DNA from: Halichondria panicea
Taxonomy: Eukaryota; Porifera; Demospongiae; Suberitida; Halichondriidae
DNA length: 64,000 bases
Reading direction: 5' to 3'
Assembly: GCF_963675165.1 (NCBI RefSeq)
Contig: NC_087379.1
Location: 248,001 to 312,000 of the forward strand
Shown here: one piece after another, positions 59,967 through 64,000 of the stretch
Layout: every line of letters begins with the position of its first letter
Position numbering within the stretch: the stretch's first letter is position 1
Notes under the pieces: generated by a model
What the model was told of the DNA's origin: nothing
The model's database searches: none
What the model saw: the letters and a program-made list of their open reading frames with translations, nothing else
Translations under genes and position numbers: made by a program

Positions 59967-62957
59967 ATGGATTTCCTTGTTCTAACTCTCGTCCTGACCC
60001 TCTCCCTGTGGGGCCCCCCTGCTGTGAGGGGCGCGTGTGTGGACGATGATGAGACTGCCTTCTTTGATGATGAGTGTAGAACTAGCGATCGTTTCTCTGC
60101 TGACCATGTCCTGCCACCAGACTGGGGGCTACTGTTGGACTCTTATGACTTCAGTGGCCTTGTGGGAACCACCACTGTCGAGCAATGGAGAACACTGGAT
60201 GTAGATGGAATAAGCACATCAGTACCTCAAGGAATAGTAAGTTCAACTTCTGCACTGGATATTTAATGTTGTTATTTGTTTAGTGGAGTGAGAATGGAGG
60301 TATCTGTCAGCACGGCTTGAGGATATGCAGTACCATGCTACCTAGTCAGAACCAACAGAATAACTGGATTTTCTCGGACTACATTCGATTCCCGAGCGTG
60401 CCCAACGTGGACGATGTGCAGGAAGTTTTTTTTGACATGTCATTTCGGTTTACTCAATGCGTCACGCCCTGTGTCAACAGCTACGCCACCGTGTACCGAT
60501 ATGACGTGAACGCCCCCGTATCAGCTGACCAGAGAGTGGCTCCCTCAAATTACCAACTACTGGGTGGAATTGCAGATTCCAGACTCAATCAAGCAACCAG
60601 TCCGACCAATAATGCGAACTCGGTATGGTCTATTCCAAGGCCGGCTACAAACGGGTTTTACCTTGCCTTCAGAGATGAGGGTAACTGCGGCACTATCAGC
60701 AGAGTGTATGTGTACTACCGTCGATCGCCTGGCTACACTGGGACGTTGGTCACCTGTCCCTCAGTCCCTTTCCCAATCCAGGGCTCTACCAGCACCACAC
60801 AAGGCACATGTTGCTGTGGACTGAATGCTGAGAATAAGAGCACTCTTGACAGAATATGCTCTGCTGATGGTTCTTGTGTGGACCCAGCTACTGACGTGTG
60901 TGGGTGCTCTCCTGGCTTTGAGTTCATTAATGGCGTCTGTCAAGGTATGTGTGTTACAGTGTACGTTACTAGATAAAGCATACAAACTATTAATGAAAGA
61001 TTAACTGTAATAATTATATCCCCTCCAAACTTGGACACGCTGCATGTGATCACCATTATTTTGTATAACATCCATTGTTTTATGTGTGTTGATTCATTGT
61101 TACCAAGCTTACTTAATCTGTATAATTATTATTCTCAATCATTTCGTGTACAGTGATTCATTTACACCTCTCTCCCTCCAGCTTGCCCTGCTGGTATGTT
61201 CCAGCCTGACATCTCCATCACCTCCTCGTGTGTGGCGTGCCCTGCTAACAGTGCAGCCTTGCTACCAGCCAGCGGTGTCTGCGACTGCACTGGAGCTACC
61301 GTACGCAACCCAGCCATGCCAAGGAATCCTTGTGCCGGTGAGGCTCTAGTTACTAATGTTGACAGCAGTCAAACTTGGCACACATGCAGCGTATTGTAAT
61401 TAGAGCTGATTAGTAAGTATGTACAGTTTGTTTGGGTGTTGGTGAGATCAATAAAAAATGGAACATGTAACGTGTTTACCAAGTAATTACCGTATTACTA
61501 GAATGTTTTGCGAGCATCAAACATTTGCGAACTTTGCGATGGTTAATCAATTTGCAACAATAAAATCCGCAAAACCTAAATTTGTACTAGTAAATACACA
61601 CGATCTTTGCCAGAACGCAATAGTTAGATCGCAAAGGGTCAAATTTTCTGCTGATTTGGCTCATTCGCAAAAGTTTTTCACCAGCAAAATATTCTAGTAA
61701 TACGATACTGTGTTGCCTACCCCCCACAGAGCCCCCTCAGTCTCATTTGTTTATTCCTACCCCCCACAGAACCCCCCTCAGTCTCATTTGTTTATTCCTA
61801 CCCCCCACAGAGCCCCCCTCAATCAGTCATTACTAGTAAATACACACGATCCTTGCCAGAACGCAATAGTTAGAACGCAATAGTTAGATCGCAAAGGGTC
61901 AAATTTTCTGCTGATTTGGTTCATTCGCAAAAGTTTTTCACCAGCAAAATATTCTAGTAATACGATACTGTGTTGCCTACCCCCCCACAGAGCCCCCCTC
62001 AGTCTCATTTGTTTATTCCTACCCCCCACAGAGCCCCCCTCAATCAATCATTAGTTTGTTTCTTACCCCACAGCCCCCCTCAGTATCATTTGTTTATTCC
62101 TACCCCCCACAGAGCCCCCCTCAGTCTCATTTGTTTATTTCTACCCCCCACAGAGCCCCCCTCCTCCCCCTTGCTCACTGTGGAGCCAGTGGTTGACGGC
62201 ACTTTTGTCACAGTGTGCTGGGGGTCTGCCCTCAACACTGGGGGTCTGGACGACCTTCACTACAACGTGTACGTGCATCAAGTTGGAATGGATGGAGCAA
62301 TGTACAACAAAGTCAATGACAACCCTATCACAGGATCTGGGGAACTATGTCATGAGATTTCCGGACTCAATTCGATGTCTAGCTATGCTGTCGTGGTGAC
62401 ATCAGCCAATGGAGCGACAGGTGACCCGCCCACGTTGGATCAGCAGCTCTCCTCCGTACAAGGACAGTTTGTGGCGTATTTTGTGGACACGGGAGAGCCA
62501 GGTGTGTGTGTGTGTGGTGTGTGTGGGTGTGTGGGAGGGATGTGTGGTGTGTGGTGGGTGTGTGTAGTAACTGATCGTATTGCCCCCACCATTTGAAAGC
62601 TTTCTTCTATGTGTGTACATAATGTATAGAACTGTAGAGAGTTGTGATTGTACGAATTTTGGTATAATTATAATTTTAACATTATTCTTTTCCATTCCAG
62701 GTCTTCGGAAGGGTGATGCCATAGCATTGACCTTCTTCATGACCCTCATCTTTGTGGCTCTAATAACAGCTGCCATCGCAATCACTGTCATGTGGTTCGT
62801 CTGCGTCAAGAGGAACGCTACCATGGCAACCTCCCCAAAGACCAACGGAGATCATTCAATGAGTGATTATAAAGTAGGCAATACGGCTAAGGTTGAGACC
62901 ACACCCTCGACACGCCCCTCCCGTCCACCAAGACCCCCCACCAGGCCAAAAGTGTGA
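59967..62957 (+). CDS. Kinase-less Eph-receptor-like membrane protein, copy B
   Basis: Five exons, 59967-60236, 60284-60944, 61182-61337, 62154-62501, 62701-62957; 563 aa. Signal peptide (LVLTLVLTLSLWGPPAVRG). The ligand-binding jelly-roll domain is Eph-like: GICQHGLRICS...QNNWIFSDYIRFP (Eph QVCNV...QNNWLLTTFI) and NGFYLAFRDEGNC (Eph NGFYLAFQDYGAC). Next comes the Cys-rich/EGF-like part (CGCSPGFEFINGVCQ, ACPAGMFQ, SSCVACPANSAALLPASGVC), one FN3 (CWGSALNTGGLDDLHYNVYV; Eph GGRDDVTYNI), a transmembrane helix (about 485-509) and a 50-residue tail ending STRPSRPPRPPTRPKV. No kinase, SAM or PDZ-ligand region follows; the stop comes directly after. It could be a decoy or adhesion receptor (inference). 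Intron 1 is only 47 bp. Confidence 0.88.
61488..61707. mobile_element. MITE family 1 copy, best-preserved ends
   Basis: Inverted relative to 27950-28163. Ends TACCGTATTACTAGAATGTT and ATATTCTAGTAATACGATA. Intron 3 of Eph-like copy B. Confidence 0.85.
61717..62153. repeat. Minisatellite carrying decoy acceptors before Eph-like FN3 exon
   Basis: Units of about 40 bp, TATTCCTACCCCCCACAG then AGCCCCCCTCAGTCTC. The CCCCCCACAG/AGCCCCCCTC part is the true acceptor and start of exon 4 (boundary 62154). About seven decoys precede it, split by a partial MITE family 1 copy (61831-61972). Copy A has only the acceptor without the array. Confidence 0.88.
61831..61972. mobile_element. Partial MITE family 1 copy inside the minisatellite
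   Basis: Right two-thirds of the element, same orientation as 61488-61707 and sharing the right end. It contains a short internal duplication (ACGCAATAGTTAGA). Probably part of a local duplication rather than a separate insertion. Confidence 0.8.
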
Positions 62958-63163
62958 TCATTTTACAACAATTGAACTTTCTTTTTCACTTGTACATTTA
63001 GCAGGTCTATCCGAATGTTTTCACACTATTACTTTAAATTAATTTATTATTATCGAAAGATGCGTCAATTTATTTTATAACAGCAAAGCACAATAAATAA
63101 TTATTATAAAAAGAACATGAAAAAGATTTAAAAAGTTGAAAAAATAATATTAATATCATCTAA

Positions 63164-64000
63164 TTATATAATATTTGGTGTTCGTTTTTCGAGGTATGTT
63201 GCAGGTACGTAACCTCTGTGCCCCACCCCACTCTCCACCAACCACCACTCCTCACACCCGATACGGTCGTGAGGGCAACGCAGGACCACCACCTCTCCAC
63301 GCGTCAAACTGAGCTCGGCAGAATCTTGAGCATCAAAGTCGTAGAGGACCTCCAACTCAGAGCCCTCAGGGAGGTCCTGCGTGTGGGGGGGGGGGGTACA
63401 AGGGAACATGATCTATATTCTATAAGCTGTATTATATGCAGGTACTAATTTTAGCTCGTTTGTAATGAAGTCAGTGCTAATTTTACAGAGCTGATTGTAG
63501 TACTCGCAAATAAGGGTACTTTAATTTCTCATTAATTAAACTCAGAACGATAATATTATAGAGTTAAACAGTTTCACGCAGTATATATTGTACACTGGAA
63601 TAGCTACCACAATATTGATATCTAGAATCGACTCACCTCGTCCTCCTCGCCCTCCTCTGCCAGATTCTCCTCCAGGGAGAACACTCCCTCAGAAGGGGGG
63701 GAGCTGACCATCAGGGGGTGGTCCAGGGGGGACATTGGGGACGACCCCTCGCTCAGTGAACCCTCGGATGACCTCTTTGGAACATTTGTTTTGGTGGTAA
63801 AGTTCATCGCTAATGATGCAGGGACTAGCGACAATTGTGTGAGCTTATGAGATATATAGGCTATCTCAGTGGCATGTTTGGTGTGGATCTCTGTACTGCC
63901 TTCAATCACCTCACAAAACGGATAGAGAAGCTTCGAGACGTCCGTATGAAACAGGTATTGTGCTTGTACCAATACTGTCAGCTGATGTTGTAACATGTTA
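63164..64000 (-). CDS. SH3-domain protein, probably BAR-SH3 (3' end, partial)
   Basis: Two exons in phase: 63637 to beyond the right edge, and 63164-63376. The upstream exon encodes an amphipathic helix-rich stretch (LTVLVQAQYLFHTDVSKLL) that could be the last helix of a BAR domain, then a Ser/Pro/Glu-rich linker. The last exon is a clear SH3: LEVLYDFDAQDSAELSL (ALYDY), EWWLVESGVGHRGYVPATYL (WW and GYVPxxY). BAR-SH3 proteins bend membranes in endocytosis. Family assignment (endophilin, amphiphysin, Tuba) is not possible from this part. The 5' end is outside the window. Confidence 0.75.

Noticed and set aside
61970-62596. A 208-codon proline-rich protein reading through the acceptor array
   Set aside because: It is the repeat array translated into the FN3 exon; the phase-correct start of that exon is the acceptor at 62153.

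Overview
The window looks like nuclear DNA of an early-branching animal, most probably a sponge (Porifera). That is inferred from the gene set: an Eph-receptor-like ectodomain, NHERF, epsilon-sarcoglycan, TRIM proteins, nine-transmembrane APH-1 and twelve-transmembrane adenylyl cyclase. Very short introns (one is 47 bp), 100-600 bp intergenic gaps, abundant (CA)n/(GT)n tracts and many short inverted-repeat elements agree with it. No rRNA, tRNA or CRISPR was seen. The species cannot be named from the sequence alone.

Layout. 0-11.3 kb is a scrambled, repeat-rich stretch: a piggyBac-like element, exon blocks of nuclear-pore glycoprotein NUP210 out of order and duplicated, an orphan kinase exon, and an intact TRIM-NHL gene. 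11.4-50.8 kb is orderly and gene-dense: APH-1 (-), RING/B-box/FN3 protein (+), H6PD (-), epsilon-sarcoglycan (+), RRM/F-box/LRR protein (+) with a whole secreted subtilase gene nested in one intron on the same strand, TGFBRAP1/VPS3-like (-), NHERF-like PDZ (+), adenylyl cyclase (-). 51-63 kb is a duplicated cassette of a BPHL-like alpha/beta hydrolase (three copies) and a kinase-less Eph-receptor-like membrane protein (two copies; the first is broken by a mobile-element insertion). The right edge holds the end of a protein with an SH3 domain and probably a BAR domain, on the minus strand.

I reconstructed full exon chains with consistent splice phase for APH-1 (260 aa), RING/FN3 (840), sarcoglycan (386), RRM/F-box/LRR (672), subtilase (907), TGFBRAP1-like (877), NHERF-like (206), adenylyl cyclase (1130) and Eph-like copy B (563). 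Genes from APH-1 onward mostly alternate strand, giving short head-to-head promoters (13.4, 18.9, 38.6, 50.8 kb) and tail-to-tail ends.

The strongest novelties are: (1) Eph-like receptors that end in a short proline-rich tail instead of a kinase; (2) minisatellites at four or five exon edges that have copied the real splice donor or acceptor into arrays of decoy sites; (3) a BPHL-like hydrolase pair with Cys in place of the nucleophile Ser; (4) an RRM-F-box-LRR fusion hosting a same-strand nested protease gene; (5) the scrambled NUP210 locus.
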